The notes: generated from the letters alone by a model not told the origin. A stretch of DNA of 11,026 nt from an uncultured Bacilli bacterium (GCA_947587115.1 CANPXY010000035.1:1-11026); one strand, 5' to 3'; counted from the first letter of the stretch, positions 1 through 6,720 are shown. Translations and numbers: made by a program.

Positions 1-71
1 CAGGGGATGAGAGAATCGAACTCCCAACAGTGGTTTTGGAGACCATTATTATACCATTTAACTAATCCCCT
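1..71 (-). tRNA. tRNA-Trp (anticodon CCA)
   Basis: On the minus strand the sequence folds as a complete cloverleaf of 71 nt: acceptor AGGGGAT paired with ATCCCCT, discriminator G, a four-pair D-stem with a GG-containing loop, anticodon loop CTCCAAA, a 4-nt variable loop and a T-arm with loop TTCGATT. The anticodon CCA reads UGG, and overall it closely resembles the tRNA-Trp of Bacillus subtilis as I remember it. The first anticodon-stem pair (27-43) is an A-C mismatch, slightly unusual. Whether CCA is encoded cannot be seen because the 3' end coincides with the window edge. No tRNA able to read UGA as Trp is present, and UGA is used as stop in this window. Confidence 0.95.
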
Positions 72-83
72 GTGACAAAATCG

Positions 84-112
84 ATTATATCATAACAAAG
101 TCTATTATTCAA
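84..112 (-). promoter_or_regulatory. Sigma-A promoter of tRNA-Trp
   Basis: Read on the minus strand, TTGAAT is followed by a 17-nt spacer and a perfect TATAAT, preceded by TG-n (extended -10). The predicted start lies about 6 nt before the first base of the mature tRNA, which fits a tRNA transcription unit starting here and running leftwards out of the window. Confidence 0.8.
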
Positions 113-143
113 TACAACATTTGTAAAAAAATGTCATAAACTA
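112..143 (+). promoter_or_regulatory. Possible sporulation (sigma-E/K-type) promoter of cwlJ
   Basis: CATAAACTA at 135-143 fits the CATAnnnTA shape of mother-cell sigma-E/sigma-K -10 elements, with an ATACAAC segment at 112-118 as a weak -35. B. subtilis cwlJ is expressed in the mother cell, which is consistent. The predicted start would fall almost on the Shine-Dalgarno sequence. The assignment rests on a short motif and the gene's identity only. Confidence 0.3.
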
Positions 144-159
144 GTGTTAGGTGATTGAT

Positions 160-588
160 ATGAGTTTAGTTTCTTATACAATGAAAGAGTTGGATCTTCT
201 AGCGCGTCTCATGCGAGCAGAAGCTCAAGGAGAGGGAGATTTGGGAATGTTGATGGTGGGAAATGTCGGCGTCAATCGTGTTTTGACAGAGTGCCTCGAC
301 TTTAAAGATATTCGCACCATCACCCAAATGGTCTATCAAAATCCGGGAGGATTTGTCGGAGCATCCAGTTCTTTATTTTACTCCGCCGCAACGACGCGGG
401 AAAAAGAACTCGCTAGTCGTGTTTTAAATGGCGAATATTATTATCCCGCTACAAATGCATTGTGGTTTTATTCTCCTCAAAGTGGAGAAAGCTGTGTCAA
501 TTCTTGGTATAATCAAGCGCTTGCTGGAAGATATAAAAACCATTGTTTCTATGAGCCAGAGGAAGGCGTATGTTTTCCTATTCATTAA
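160..588 (+). CDS. cwlJ: Spore cortex-lytic cell wall hydrolase CwlJ
   Basis: A 142-residue protein made of a single SleB/CwlJ hydrolase domain (Hydrolase_2 family), the same length as B. subtilis CwlJ. It has no signal peptide and no peptidoglycan-binding domain, as in CwlJ and unlike SleB. Family landmarks are visible: LARLMRAEAQGEG near the N-terminus with the presumed catalytic glutamate of the RAEAxGEG motif, MLMVGNVGVNRV, and the C-terminal SWYNQALAGRYKNHCFY block. In characterised relatives this enzyme degrades muramic-delta-lactam-containing spore cortex during germination and sits in the spore coat. ATG at 160 is preferred over an in-frame GTG at 151 because AGGTGAT at 149-155 is a good ribosome binding site for the ATG and overlaps the GTG. 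Its usual coat partner gene gerQ is not in the window. It stands alone, between the tRNA and a terminator. Confidence 0.93.
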   Translation: MSLVSYTMKELDLLARLMRAEAQGEGDLGMLMVGNVGVNRVLTECLDFKDIRTITQMVYQNPGGFVGASSSLFYSAATTREKELASRVLNGEYYYPATNALWFYSPQSGESCVNSWYNQALAGRYKNHCFYEPEEGVCFPIH

Positions 589-607
589 AAGTCCAACGGA
601 CTTTTTT
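588..607 (+). terminator. Rho-independent terminator after cwlJ, probably bidirectional
   Basis: AAAGTCC (588-594) pairs with GGACTTT (598-604) around a 3-nt loop and is followed by a T tract. The hairpin begins inside the cwlJ stop codon. Read on the other strand it also ends in TTTT, and the ZIP transporter gene stops just outside it at 611, so it probably ends both convergent transcripts. Confidence 0.85.
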
Positions 608-610
608 CTT

Positions 611-1423
611 TTATCCTAAGCTGACATCCAAAATCATCATGATTGAAAACCCAATTAAGGTAAAGAGGGCCATTAAATCTTTTTTCTGATTGGTTTGACT
701 TTCTGGAATCAATTCTTCGACGACGACATAGATCATCGCTCCTGCCGCAAAGGCTAAAAGAAATGGTAAAAGATATTGAATTTTCATCACTAAGATGGCT
801 CCAATTACGGCCGCAATCGGTTCGACAATACCACTCATCTGTCCATAGAAAAAGGCTTTTCTTCTAGAGTACCCCTCTCTTCTTAATGGCAAACTTACAG
901 CACTTCCTTCGGGAAAATTCTGTAGACCTATTCCTATCGCCAACGTGATTGCAGAAGCTAGATTAGAGCCGTTCAATCCATAAGTGAGGGATCCGAAAGC
1001 AACTCCAACTGCTAAACCTTCTGGGATATTATGTAGGGTAATTGAAGCGATCAACATCAAACAACGTTTGAAACTTTTACTTTTACTCTCATGCGCCGTT
1101 TTGGGGTGTCTTTTATCATAGAAATCATAAACTTTATCTCCAATAAATAACAGTAATCCACCACTAAAAAAACCTAGAAAAGCAACAAGCCACGCAACCA
1201 TATTTAAGGACGATGCCATTTCGATTGCCGGAGATAATAGCGACCAAAAAGAGGCAGCAATCATAACCCCTGCAGCAAAGCCCAACATTGCATCTAGTAC
1301 ACTTTTGTTAATTTTTTTGAAGAAAAAAACAATCGCAGCACCTAAAGCTGTTACAGCCCACGTGAACAACGTTGCCACAAAGGCTTGGAAAATATGAGAA
1401 GCATCCATTAAAAACTTTATCAT
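611..1423 (-). CDS. ZIP family divalent metal transporter (GufA/ZupT-like)
   Basis: A 270-residue integral membrane protein with about eight hydrophobic segments and a His/Lys-rich cytoplasmic loop (about residues 103-120) between the third and fourth, as in ZIP carriers. The signature of TM4 is present as HNIPEGLAVG (H131, N132, E135), that of TM5 as QNFPEG (Q168, N169, E172), and a further acidic residue follows in IVEPIAA (E201). These residues form the binuclear metal site in ZIP proteins, which import Zn2+ or related divalent cations into the cytoplasm. The exact metal cannot be told from sequence. The ATG at 1423 is supported by AAAGGATGA upstream. It is a single gene, transcribed towards cwlJ and sharing its terminator. 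A short imperfect inverted repeat of GCCCA/TGGGC type lies in its upstream region (about 1455-1479), but no metalloregulator site is recognisable. Confidence 0.92.
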   Translation of the reverse strand: MIKFLMDASHIFQAFVATLFTWAVTALGAAIVFFFKKINKSVLDAMLGFAAGVMIAASFWSLLSPAIEMASSLNMVAWLVAFLGFFSGGLLLFIGDKVYDFYDKRHPKTAHESKSKSFKRCLMLIASITLHNIPEGLAVGVAFGSLTYGLNGSNLASAITLAIGIGLQNFPEGSAVSLPLRREGYSRRKAFFYGQMSGIVEPIAAVIGAILVMKIQYLLPFLLAFAAGAMIYVVVEELIPESQTNQKKDLMALFTLIGFSIMMILDVSLG

Positions 1424-1489
1424 TTTGATTCATCCTTTCGCTATGATACTATATGCCCACCTTCCCTTTTGGTATGGGCGGTGAAGTAC

Positions 1490-1518
1490 ATATATTATCA
1501 GGACTTTGTTCATATAAT
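1490..1518 (+). promoter_or_regulatory. Sigma-E-like promoter of cwlD
   Basis: ATATATT (1490-1496), a 14-nt spacer and CATATAAT (1511-1518) match the sigma-E pattern (about kmATATT, 14 nt, CATACAnT) closely. The -10 also contains TATAAT at 1513-1518, so vegetative use cannot be excluded. The Shine-Dalgarno sequence AGGTGAT begins only 5 nt after the -10. Confidence 0.6.
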
Positions 1519-1533
1519 GATCTAGGTGATATT

Positions 1534-2295
1534 ATGACGAAAGCCAAATATGCTTCTTTTCTTTTTATCTGTTTTATCACACTTCTTTTTTTAATAGAGA
1601 AAGCCCATGTCCACTTGACCTTTCAAGAGTTACCATTGTTACAGAAGGTCATCTACATCGATGCAGGACACGGAGGTCGAGACCCTGGAACCTCCTATGG
1701 CAATCTCTTAGAGAAAGATCTTAATTTAGAAATTGCGCAAGTGCTTCAGGAAGAACTCACTAAAAAAGGCGCCATCGTCTATATGACTCGTGAAGACGAT
1801 ACAGATTATTCTGAAGCCAAAGATTATAAAAAAAAACGTGGCGATTTAACGCGACGTATTCAAATGATTGAAAAAGAAAACACCGATTTGTATCTGTCTA
1901 TTCATATCAACTGGTATAAGGAATCTTACTGGAAAGGCGCGGAAGTGTTGTATAGTAACACAAATAGTAACAATAAAATCTTGGGAGACGCCATTATGAA
2001 ACGTTTTATAAAAGATCTCAAGAGCACGCGCCATCTTACTCCCACCGATCTTTATATGTACAATCACACGACTGTCCCTGGCGTACTTATTGAGTGTGGA
2101 TTCTTGTCGAATCCAAGCGAGCGAACGCTCTTACAAAGCAAGGATTATCAAAAAAAATTAAGCATGAGCATTACCAATGGGATCATTGATTATTTAAGAC
2201 AATGCGACGAAGGGACGTGTTCGGGAAATAATGATACAGGATCTGCCCATACAAGTATCCAGCTTCCGCCATACCGTTCGCTCCGTATTGACTAA
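1534..2295 (+). CDS. cwlD: N-acetylmuramoyl-L-alanine amidase CwlD (spore cortex)
   Basis: A 253-residue protein with one N-terminal membrane anchor (about residues 7-22) and an Amidase_3 domain (about 38-221). Zinc ligands are visible as H46 in DAGHGGRDPG, E60 in LLEKDLNLEIA and H124 in LSIHIN; the catalytic glutamate is E187 in VLIECGFLSN. In spore formers CwlD removes the stem peptide from muramic acid, the first step in making cortex muramic-delta-lactam, the feature CwlJ-type hydrolases recognise. The ATG at 1534 has AGGTGAT at a good distance; an upstream in-frame ATG at 1453 has no such site and would put 27 unlike residues before the anchor. The last 37 codons are antisense to the end of the neighbouring spoIID-like gene, so the tail after residue 223 (Cys/Gly/Asn-rich, then LPPYRSLRID) lies outside the amidase fold and is probably dispensable. 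Confidence 0.9.
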   Translation: MTKAKYASFLFICFITLLFLIEKAHVHLTFQELPLLQKVIYIDAGHGGRDPGTSYGNLLEKDLNLEIAQVLQEELTKKGAIVYMTREDDTDYSEAKDYKKKRGDLTRRIQMIEKENTDLYLSIHINWYKESYWKGAEVLYSNTNSNNKILGDAIMKRFIKDLKSTRHLTPTDLYMYNHTTVPGVLIECGFLSNPSERTLLQSKDYQKKLSMSITNGIIDYLRQCDEGTCSGNNDTGSAHTSIQLPPYRSLRID

Positions 2296-3295
2296 GCCCT
2301 AGACCATCTCCTCGCCCTCTAGTAATAAAGCGAACACTCTTGGTAGATGGTTCAATGACAAAGGAAACATCGGTAGAAGGAAGTCCCAACAGATACATCA
2401 GTTCCTTCCCCGTGAATGTCTTCGACCCAACACGTACTTTTTCAATGCGATTACTGGAATTAATATTGAGAATCTGAATGTGATTGATTTCCGCTCGGGA
2501 AAGTCCCAGCCGTAGAGCGATTTCATCAAACGTTTTTCGAATGGTTTTTTTATAAGTTGGAGCTTTGATATCCCAGACGCTCGATACACTTTGAAGATAT
2601 GGGAATTTTTTAGAATCTTTGGCCCTTTCCGTTCGACCATTACTGACCACGTGGTAAAAAGGTTCGATTATTTGATTTTGATAGGCCAGAAACTGACCAT
2701 TGGTTTCTCGAATGGCGGTTTCTATTTTTGACCGGTAAGTGAAATAATCCTGTCCCCAAACGAATTTGTAATAAATGGGAGCATGGTAAATTTGCTTATC
2801 GTTTTTCGCTTTGATTTTGTGTTCTTCACTCATCTTTTTAAGAGCATAGCTGCGACAGATAATTGCTTGGGCTTTGAGTGCTTCCAGATGAAAAGTAGGC
2901 ATTATAGTAGAGGATAAAGCTCCTAGTAAATAATCATACAAAGACATCTTTTCCACTTTGGCATCTTCATATTCTAAAAGAACTTGATACCGTTCATCGG
3001 GATTAGCTCTCACTTTTTCATAGTCAGGAAGATATTCATCGATGATTTCCCGATACTTTCCTTCTTCCTTTAAGTCTAAAGATCCAACAATGATGCCATC
3101 AACAACAAGATAGACTTTATTTCCATGGAATTTGATTCCGCGATTTTTGATATAGTTTTCGACCCTGTTTGTAATCGATTCGTTTTTGGGAAGTTGGCTG
3201 CTTTTTAAATCTTGTGCAAACTCATAAGTATTCGTCAAATATAAATATAAAACTTCTTGCCCTTGTTCTTGTAAAACTACGTGCCGATAAAACAT
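2183..3295 (-). CDS. SpoIID/LytB-family protein, probably without lytic transglycosylase activity
   Basis: 370 residues from the ATG at 3295, which has GGGTGAT in front; an ATG four codons earlier (3307) lacks a binding site. An N-terminal part of about 110 residues without a clear membrane segment (LYLYLTNTYEF, VYLVVDGIIVGSLDL) precedes a SpoIID domain: YLLGALSST, then HLEALKAQAIICRSYAL, then FYHVVSNGRTERAKD, FPYLQSVSSVWD, and the terminal SQYGANGMAEAGYLYGQIL. Family members are peptidoglycan lytic transglycosylases; SpoIID acts in engulfment. Two hallmark residues differ here. The glutamate of the family's [AGS]EMP motif, proposed as catalytic (E88 in B. subtilis), aligns with Thr at residue 130, and the His of GxGHGxGMSQ is Asp (RGDGLGLSQ). 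It may be a structural or binding paralogue. It follows the phospholipase-like gene by 39 nt, probably in one operon, and its last 113 bp overlap cwlD in antisense. Confidence 0.85.
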   Translation of the reverse strand: MFYRHVVLQEQGQEVLYLYLTNTYEFAQDLKSSQLPKNESITNRVENYIKNRGIKFHGNKVYLVVDGIIVGSLDLKEEGKYREIIDEYLPDYEKVRANPDERYQVLLEYEDAKVEKMSLYDYLLGALSSTIMPTFHLEALKAQAIICRSYALKKMSEEHKIKAKNDKQIYHAPIYYKFVWGQDYFTYRSKIETAIRETNGQFLAYQNQIIEPFYHVVSNGRTERAKDSKKFPYLQSVSSVWDIKAPTYKKTIRKTFDEIALRLGLSRAEINHIQILNINSSNRIEKVRVGSKTFTGKELMYLLGLPSTDVSFVIEPSTKSVRFITRGRGDGLGLSQYGANGMAEAGYLYGQILYHYFPNTSLRRIVLNNQ

Positions 3296-3334
3296 AAAAT
3301 CACCCATAGATATTATGAGTGATTGGTATTTCTT

Positions 3335-4345
3335 TTATGCTTTGGGATGGAAATTTTCCACTGATTTTTCAAAATATTGCATCTTCTTTTTACTATTGCA
3401 ACTTTTGCCTGTCGCATAAGAAAGATCAGGGAACAATTTCTTGAGATCAATGTCATCATTTCCTTCAATATAATCGTCCACTTGATTGATCAACTGAACG
3501 GCTCGGTTGATGGCAATAATATAAAGTTCTCGAAATGAATATTGATAAGTCTCTTTTTTATTCATCGGATGGTTCCAAGTTTTGCGACTGGTATTTAAAT
3601 AATCCCACCGATCTTCGCTTTTTATATGATAGGAAAGCACTTCAAACCAATAAATTTTTTTCTGTGTAATCCAATCCATCATTTTGTAAAAGAATTTTTT
3701 TATTCCCCAATAATCATTACGAAAGAAGCGATAGAAAAAGCGCATCTGGTGGATCGATTTTTCATAAACGGTACTCATGTGATTGATCCCAAAAGTCTCT
3801 TTATAAGTAAAATCGATGACTTCTTTCAAAGAATCATCCAACTTTTTGAGATTGGGAAAGCAGAAGCGGTCATATCGCATATGGTAAGGGATCTTCCCTT
3901 CCCTTTGTAACAACATGTAATTGTCTAAGAACGTTTCCATGTGTTCATGCCATTGTTGATAAACCCTAGTCGATGGATCTTCTTTGTCATACGATCCTGT
4001 TTTATAAAAAACATACGGATGTACCGTACTATCTAATATATAATGGCAGATGAATCCATAGAGAAATGCCATGACGGAAGGCGTATCTTTATAATCGTTA
4101 TATCTGATATAATTGATCAGTGTCACAAAAAATTCTTGCGTCTTATGTTTTTGAAAATAATGTCCAAACGCTCTTTGGCGCTTCCCTTTCTTGAAGTTTG
4201 TTATATTATAAAAAAATAAGGCATCCATACTCTGCCCGTATACTCGCAACATGTCTTTTTCATCAAGTATCAACTCTCTTTTTGAAATCGGCAATTTTTG
4301 CAAAACATCGAGAGCAAAATAAGCATGTGTCACCGTACTTGGCAT
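3335..4345 (-). CDS. Zinc-dependent phospholipase C domain protein
   Basis: A 336-residue protein related to the zinc-dependent phospholipase C / S1-P1 nuclease superfamily (Zn_dep_PLPC). Candidate metal ligands are spread as in that fold: H7 in TVTHAYF, D41 in GQSMDALFF, H62 in FGHYF, H101, D105 and H109 in CHYILDSTVHPY, and H133/H135 with E137 in WHEHMETFLDNY. No signal peptide is visible, so unlike secreted clostridial alpha-toxins it probably acts inside the cell; substrate unknown. It is a housekeeping-looking family in low-GC Bacilli and should not be read as a toxin. The start ATG at 4345 has GGAAGTG upstream. It is the first gene of a minus-strand pair with the SpoIID-like protein and is expressed from a promoter in the divergent region shared with the Abi gene. 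Confidence 0.8.
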   Translation of the reverse strand: MPSTVTHAYFALDVLQKLPISKRELILDEKDMLRVYGQSMDALFFYNITNFKKGKRQRAFGHYFQKHKTQEFFVTLINYIRYNDYKDTPSVMAFLYGFICHYILDSTVHPYVFYKTGSYDKEDPSTRVYQQWHEHMETFLDNYMLLQREGKIPYHMRYDRFCFPNLKKLDDSLKEVIDFTYKETFGINHMSTVYEKSIHQMRFFYRFFRNDYWGIKKFFYKMMDWITQKKIYWFEVLSYHIKSEDRWDYLNTSRKTWNHPMNKKETYQYSFRELYIIAINRAVQLINQVDDYIEGNDDIDLKKLFPDLSYATGKSCNSKKKMQYFEKSVENFHPKA

Positions 4346-4368
4346 ACCATCACTTCCAACTGCTTTTT

Positions 4369-4377
4369 ATTATATCA
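4369..4377 (-). promoter_or_regulatory. Extended -10 promoter for the phospholipase-like/spoIID-like operon
   Basis: On the minus strand TGA-TATAAT (4377 down to 4369) is a perfect extended -10 element. No convincing -35 lies at 17 nt. The start codon of the first gene is about 23 nt downstream. Confidence 0.6.
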
Positions 4378-4418
4378 TATTTTTTCATCAAAATTTCACA
4401 CTTTTTCCACAATTTCTG

Positions 4419-4427
4419 TGATATAAT
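4419..4427 (+). promoter_or_regulatory. Extended -10 promoter for the abi-htrA operon
   Basis: TGA-TATAAT at 4419-4427 is a perfect extended -10 element facing right, without a good -35. The predicted start (about 4434) lies at the first base of the AGGTGAGG ribosome binding site of the Abi gene, giving a leader of about 12 nt. A TCACA/TGTGA inverted pair (4396-4400 and 4417-4421) surrounds the spacer and might be a regulator site. Confidence 0.65.
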
Positions 4428-4445
4428 TTATTCTAGGTGAGGAAC

Positions 4446-5396
4446 ATGTTAGAAAAGCAATTTAAAAACTTGGAAGAGCAAATAGAAATTCTCCGATACA
4501 AGGGTTTGACCATCGAAGATGAGGCTTACGCAAAAAACATTCTTCTACGGGAAAATTATTTCTTTCTCAATGGTTATAGGCATCCTTTTATGGAGTCTGA
4601 AAACAAAAAAAAATACATTGAAGGAACGACTTTTGAGGAACTCTACAGTCTCTTCTTGTTCGATCGATCATTTCGCAACATTATGTTTAAAAACTTGCTC
4701 ATCATCGAAAACAATATTAAATCGATTATTTCCTATCAATTATCTAAAAAATATGGTTATAAAGAAAAAGATTATTTGAAACCTAAAAACTTTACAAATG
4801 CACCTGAAAGACAACGACAGGTCAACGATCTTATTAAGAAGATGAAGCGACAGATTCGCGTGAACGGAAAGCAACATACCGCTACACTTCACTACATCAG
4901 CAATTACGGCTATATTCCGTTGTGGATTTTAGTAAAGGTGTTGTCCTTTGGAATCGTGGGAGAGATGTTTTCCATCTTAAAACGGGAAGATAAAGAACAG
5001 ATTGCCGAGATCTATCATTTAGACGCAGATGTCTTGGCCAATTATCTTGTGATTTTGTCAAACTATCGAAACCTTTGCGCCCACGAAGATATTCTCTATG
5101 AAAATAAAACTCAAAAAGTAATTGGTGATACCCTCTACCACAGTCTACTACACATTCCAAAGTTGGATGATGAGTACATCTATGGTAAAAATGATTTGTT
5201 TGCGTTGATCATCATCATGAAACATATGCTTACTGCTGAAGAATTTCAAAATATGTCTTTAGAAATCGATCATATCATCGACAATCTTGCCTATAATTTA
5301 CATACAATTTCTGTAGGAAAAATATTAGATAAAATGGGATTCCCAGAAAACTGGATGGAACTTGCCAGCTTTCAAAATGAGAAGGAGGAACTATGA
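4446..5396 (+). CDS. Abi family HEPN-domain protein (Abi_2, AbiD/AbiF type)
   Basis: 316 residues, typical for Abi_2 proteins. Family blocks in order: FFLNGYRHPF near residues 39-48, LFLFDRSFRNIMFKNLLIIENNIK around 70-92, PLWILVKVLSFGIVGEM around 158-174, and LSNYRNLCAHE at 204-214 carrying the HEPN R-x4-H motif (R208, H213), the presumed RNase active site. Proteins of this family are known from lactococcal abortive infection against phages and are predicted to cleave RNA. Start: ATG at 4446 with AGGTGAGG at 4435-4442; an in-frame GTG at 4437 lies inside that binding site. The stop overlaps the htrA start (ATGA). No structured RNA of the sort found beside AbiF genes fits in the short upstream gap. 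A nine-A run at 4605-4613 lies within the frame. Codon use looks like that of the core genes, so it may be a settled gene rather than a recent import. Confidence 0.85.
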   Translation: MLEKQFKNLEEQIEILRYKGLTIEDEAYAKNILLRENYFFLNGYRHPFMESENKKKYIEGTTFEELYSLFLFDRSFRNIMFKNLLIIENNIKSIISYQLSKKYGYKEKDYLKPKNFTNAPERQRQVNDLIKKMKRQIRVNGKQHTATLHYISNYGYIPLWILVKVLSFGIVGEMFSILKREDKEQIAEIYHLDADVLANYLVILSNYRNLCAHEDILYENKTQKVIGDTLYHSLLHIPKLDDEYIYGKNDLFALIIIMKHMLTAEEFQNMSLEIDHIIDNLAYNLHTISVGKILDKMGFPENWMELASFQNEKEEL

Positions 5397-6505
5397 GAAC
5401 TAGAATTATCAATATCTTGACAATGATCATCGTCTTTGTCATCGGTGGAGTATTTACTTATGCGATCATTGGAAGCCCAATCACTTCGGGTGATGCGACA
5501 AGTGTATTTAAAAGTTGTTCAACGACCAAGTGTACAAACAAGGTTATTATCGATGATACGGGAATCAGCGAAGCTGTGGACAAAATCTATGATGCAGTCG
5601 TAATGATTCAAAACTATCAAGGAAATTCTGTTGCCTCTACTGGTACGGGATTTGTTTATAAAGTAGATGATCAATATGGTTACATCATGACCAATCAACA
5701 TGTCGTTGACAGTGCGACCAAAATTATTGCCATCGATTCACAAGATCAACAAATTGAAGCTACCTTATTAGGTGGGGACATTTATTTAGATGTTGCAGTC
5801 ATTCGTATTCCTGTCGATAAAGTATTGAAAGTTGCAGAAATCGGCAACAGTGAAAATGCGAAATTAGGCGATACTGTCTTTACCGTAGGATCTCCTCTTG
5901 GATATGAGTATCGAGGAACGGTTACGGGAGGAAGATTGTCTGGAAAAGATCGAATGGTTTCCGTCAGCGTGAGTGGTTCTAACAGCAATGATTGGATGAT
6001 GAAAGTTCTTCAAACTGATGCTGCAATCAACCCCGGTAACAGCGGTGGACCTTTGGTTAACTCAAATGGAGAAGTGATCGGAATCAACTCTATGAAGCTT
6101 ATTCAGACGGAAGTAGAAGGTATGGGGTTTGCTATTCCAATCGAATATGCAATGAGTCACATCAGCACTTTAGAAGCCGGAACTGCGATTGTTCGACCAA
6201 TGTTAGGTATTACATTAGTAGATGCTACCGATACTCGAACATTATACCAAAATCAAATCTTACTAGATCAATCAATTAAGGAAGGCGTCGTCGTCGTCGA
6301 TGTTGTTAGTAACTCTGGTGCTGCTACCTCTGGATTAAAAAAGGGTGACGTAATTACCAAGATCAATAATGAGAATGTTCCAACCGGTGCATATCTACGA
6401 TATGAATTATATAAATACAATGTTGGAGACACGATCGAAGTCACTTACATTCGAGGCACGAAGGAACATACGACGAAGGTCAAATTAACGGAAAACAATT
6501 CATAA
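5393..6505 (+). CDS. htrA: HtrA/DegP-like membrane-anchored serine protease with PDZ domain
   Basis: 370 residues: an N-terminal membrane anchor (about 5-27), an extracytoplasmic linker with a close cysteine pair (C42, C47) that could form a disulfide, a trypsin-like protease domain (about 58-260), and one PDZ domain (about 265-365, including SGLKKGDVITKINNENV). The catalytic triad is complete: H103 in TNQHVV, D133 in YLDVAV and S217 in GNSGGP. HtrA proteases degrade or refold damaged exported proteins at the cell surface. The start codon overlaps the stop of the Abi gene by 4 nt, and AAGGAGG just upstream is a near-perfect ribosome binding site, so the two are co-transcribed and probably translationally coupled. 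It ends in a strong terminator. An in-frame GTC repeat (GTCGTCGTCGTC near 6287) encodes a valine run. CtsR or CIRCE heat-shock sites were not seen upstream of the operon. Confidence 0.92.
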   Translation: MRTRIINILTMIIVFVIGGVFTYAIIGSPITSGDATSVFKSCSTTKCTNKVIIDDTGISEAVDKIYDAVVMIQNYQGNSVASTGTGFVYKVDDQYGYIMTNQHVVDSATKIIAIDSQDQQIEATLLGGDIYLDVAVIRIPVDKVLKVAEIGNSENAKLGDTVFTVGSPLGYEYRGTVTGGRLSGKDRMVSVSVSGSNSNDWMMKVLQTDAAINPGNSGGPLVNSNGEVIGINSMKLIQTEVEGMGFAIPIEYAMSHISTLEAGTAIVRPMLGITLVDATDTRTLYQNQILLDQSIKEGVVVVDVVSNSGAATSGLKKGDVITKINNENVPTGAYLRYELYKYNVGDTIEVTYIRGTKEHTTKVKLTENNS

Positions 6506-6524
6506 GAGCATTTGCTCTTTTTTT
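6504..6524 (+). terminator. Rho-independent terminator after htrA
   Basis: AAGAGC (6504-6509) pairs with GCTCTT (6514-6519) around ATTT, followed by a run of seven T. The hairpin begins in the htrA stop codon. It marks the end of the core-like part of the window. Confidence 0.9.
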
Positions 6525-6574
6525 GTTCATGTCTTCTTTTTCTTTTTGTGGTATCATTAAATCTTTTTCATAAT

Positions 6575-6700
6575 CTATTTGCGCTTTTTTAAATCTGTCA
6601 TATATTCTAAATGATCTTCGCATAATAATTTTTTTATTGTTTTAAATTCGATTGTTTCTAAGTAATTATCACTAGATATATTATTAATATCTTCCAACAT
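6575..6700 (-). CDS. Small hypothetical protein, possibly a truncated gene
   Basis: A 41-residue ORF (MLEDINNISSDNYLETIEF at its start), acidic then lysine-rich, with AAAGGGA placed 7 nt before the ATG at 6700. No family is recognised. Near its 3' end it carries A AAA AAG in the reading phase of a -1 slippery heptamer. A -1 shift there would continue for about 30 more codons through the htrA terminator, which suggests either an indel in the A run or coincidence. The ORF lies downstream of the other small minus-strand ORF in the AT-rich zone. Confidence 0.4.
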   Translation of the reverse strand: MLEDINNISSDNYLETIEFKTIKKLLCEDHLEYMTDLKKRK

Positions 6701-6720
6701 ATTCATTCCCTTTCATATAT

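Noticed and set aside
1453..1533. 27-codon N-terminal extension of cwlD from the ATG at 1453
   Set aside because: No ribosome binding site, it would overlay the promoter, and the residues do not resemble the start of an amidase; the ATG at 1534 has a good site and begins the membrane anchor.
3335..4345. Secreted alpha-toxin-like phospholipase
   Set aside because: No signal peptide, only the general zinc-site pattern is shared, and it sits beside a SpoIID-like gene in a core-like region.
4346..4445. AbiF-type structured RNA upstream of the Abi gene
   Set aside because: The gap is only about 100 bp and is filled by two divergent promoters; no stable fold or terminator is present.
6476..6622. 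Minus-strand ORF antisense to the end of htrA (MRRSFRIYDRF...)
   Set aside because: It runs through the htrA terminator and coding end, has no convincing binding site, and is best explained as a shadow frame or a frameshift tail of the 41-aa ORF.
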